The translations under genes and the position numbers were made by a program. Shown here in pieces: positions 13,177-14,509 of a stretch of DNA of 14,509 nucleotides; the stretch's first letter is position 1, and every line of letters starts with the position of its first letter. Source of the DNA: Alphaproteobacteria bacterium. Its GTDB lineage: Bacteria; Pseudomonadota; Alphaproteobacteria; UBA6184. The stretch lies in the NCBI GenBank assembly GCA_030433125.1, contig JAUIKZ010000025.1, positions 1 through 14,509 of the forward strand, in the 5' to 3' direction. The notes under the pieces were generated by a model. That model had not been told where the DNA came from and made no database searches. It saw only the letters and a list, made by a program, of their open reading frames with translations.

Positions 13177-14509
13177 ATGCACATAGAATTTACAGCCGAT
13201 ACCGCATCCGCTAACACACTCGTGATGCTTGTGTCACACAAGCCAGAAAACAATAACATCCAGCACTCCGCTGCAGCGCAGGCTTATAAAGCGCTCCAAG
13301 ATAAAGGTTTGCTTAAAAACAAGGCAGACGAAACCTATTTGGTGCCGGGGCTTAACGAGGGTCAGCCAAACATTTTGTTTGTTGTGTGCGGTGATGATGA
13401 GGCCACCCATGTCGCCGCAAAAAACCTTGGCGGCAAGCTTTATAATATATGTAAAGCGCATAATCTAAGCGATGCCACCATAGATGTGCGCCAAGTTATG
13501 GATGCACACGCGGCCTCTGTGGCTTTTGGCTTTATGCTTAAAAGCTGGCACTTTGATAAATATTTCTCGGATGCAAAACAAGATAAACGCAACAGCTATG
13601 ATGCTGGCAACGTGCAGATGGTGACGAACAACGCGCAAGAAGCCCAAGCAGACTTTGATCGTTACCGTGCTTTGGCAGAAGGCGTGTTCTTTACACGCGA
13701 ATTGGTTAGTGAGCCTGGCAATGTGCTTTACCCGGAAACATTCGTAAAACGGGCGCAAGAACTGCAAGACCTTGGTGTAACTGTTGAGGCTTTTGGCGAA
13801 GAGCAACTGAAAAAAATGGGGGCCGGCGCCCTCCTCGCCGTAGGCCAAGGCAGTGAGCGTGACTCTTATTTATTAGTGATGCAATACAACGGCGGCGGCG
13901 ATGAAGCCCCAGTGGCCTTAGTGGGCAAGGGCGTTACCTTTGATACAGGTGGCATCAGCATTAAACCCTCCAATAACATGCATGACATGAAATACGACAT
14001 GGGCGGCGGCGGCGTTGTGATGGGCGCCATGAAAGCGTTAGCAACAATGAAGGCCCCCGTGAACGTAGTGGGTGTTGTAGGCTTAGCGGAAAACATGCCC
14101 TCCGGCAATGCGCAGCGCCCAGGCGACATTGTGAAGTCACTCTCTGGCCAAACAATTGAATGCCTCAACACCGATGCAGAAGGCCGCATGGTATTAGCCG
14201 ATGCCCTTTGGTACACGCAAGATCGCTTTAAACCCAAATGGATGGTTGACCTTGCCACCCTTACAGGCGCTATCGTGGTGGCCTTGGGTAAAGAATATGC
14301 GGGGCTGTTTTCAAACAACGATGACCTAAGCAACGAGCTGAGCCAAAAAGGCCTCGCCACGGGTGAGCGTCTGTGGCGCCTGCCTATGGGCCCAGAGTAT
14401 GATAAGGAAATCGACTCCACTGCCGCCGATGTAAAAAACATTGGTAACCCTGGCACGGGTGGCAGTATCACGGCCGCGCAATTTTTGCAGCGCTTTGTAA
14501 ACAACACGC
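13177..14509 (+). CDS. pepA: Leucyl aminopeptidase, M17 family (partial at the window end)
   Basis: The frame is open from ATG 13177 to the end of the window (444 residues seen), so the C-terminus lies outside. It encodes a two-metal cytoplasmic peptidase that removes N-terminal residues from peptides, working as a hexamer. Metal ligands are visible as Lys251 and Asp256 (VGKGVTFDTGG), Asp274 (KYDMGG), and Asp333 and Glu335 (NTDAEGR); catalytic residues are Lys263 and Arg337. All seven sit exactly 19 positions before their E. coli PepA counterparts, which supports the start and an intact enzyme. AGAGGA lies 5-6 bases before the ATG. No convincing promoter is seen; a palindrome cluster lies upstream. 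Confidence 0.95.
   Translation, partial: MHIEFTADTASANTLVMLVSHKPENNNIQHSAAAQAYKALQDKGLLKNKADETYLVPGLNEGQPNILFVVCGDDEATHVAAKNLGGKLYNICKAHNLSDATIDVRQVMDAHAASVAFGFMLKSWHFDKYFSDAKQDKRNSYDAGNVQMVTNNAQEAQADFDRYRALAEGVFFTRELVSEPGNVLYPETFVKRAQELQDLGVTVEAFGEEQLKKMGAGALLAVGQGSERDSYLLVMQYNGGGDEAPVALVGKGVTFDTGGISIKPSNNMHDMKYDMGGGGVVMGAMKALATMKAPVNVVGVVGLAENMPSGNAQRPGDIVKSLSGQTIECLNTDAEGRMVLADALWYTQDRFKPKWMVDLATLTGAIVVALGKEYAGLFSNNDDLSNELSQKGLATGERLWRLPMGPEYDKEIDSTAADVKNIGNPGTGGSITAAQFLQRFVNNT

Noticed and set aside
13866..14507. Minus-strand 213-codon frame opposite pepA
   Set aside because: It is antisense to a coding region whose seven active-site residues are intact; the composition (many Pro, Ser, Arg) is that of a shadow frame.

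Overview
The window looks like a piece of a bacterial chromosome, most likely from an alphaproteobacterium. This is an inference from gene content and order: a probable D,D-carboxypeptidase tail overlapping tmk, and a bamE/DUF177 pair. GC content is moderate in the housekeeping part. No rRNA, tRNA or CRISPR array was seen.

Left part (1-5832) is housekeeping. A probable penicillin-binding-protein tail overlaps tmk (thymidylate kinase). A structured 255-base gap follows, then uvrD (DNA helicase) overlapping prmA (ribosomal protein L11 methyltransferase). Convergent to prmA with no gap is nth (endonuclease III). Upstream of nth, on the same strand and separated by a strong hairpin terminator, is bamE (outer-membrane assembly lipoprotein). 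bamE is divergent from a DUF177/YceD-family gene.

Middle part (5833-8334) is a scar plus small membrane or envelope genes. A 461-base IS3-type remnant keeps both ends but has lost its interior, so the start of orfA is joined to the end of orfB. Next come an untracked 46-residue secreted peptide gene, a bidirectional terminator, a Bax-inhibitor-1 family membrane protein and a SIMPL-domain membrane-anchored protein.

Right part (8335-13176) looks accessory and is the most interesting. A 1228-residue STAND-type protein has, in order, an N-terminal LuxR-type helix-turn-helix, an unassigned alpha/beta segment, one hydrophobic segment, an NB-ARC ATPase and a long TPR array. Base composition changes sharply inside this gene, near the end of the ATPase module, which suggests a mosaic. 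Upstream on the same strand is a 223-residue protein that resembles a CYTH (triphosphate tunnel) domain with most active-site charges lost. A cluster of three palindromes lies between that gene and pepA.

The window ends inside pepA (leucyl aminopeptidase), whose metal and catalytic residues are all visible. The STAND/CYTH-like pair is the best candidate for a poorly described system. A functional link between the two is only a guess from adjacency and orientation.
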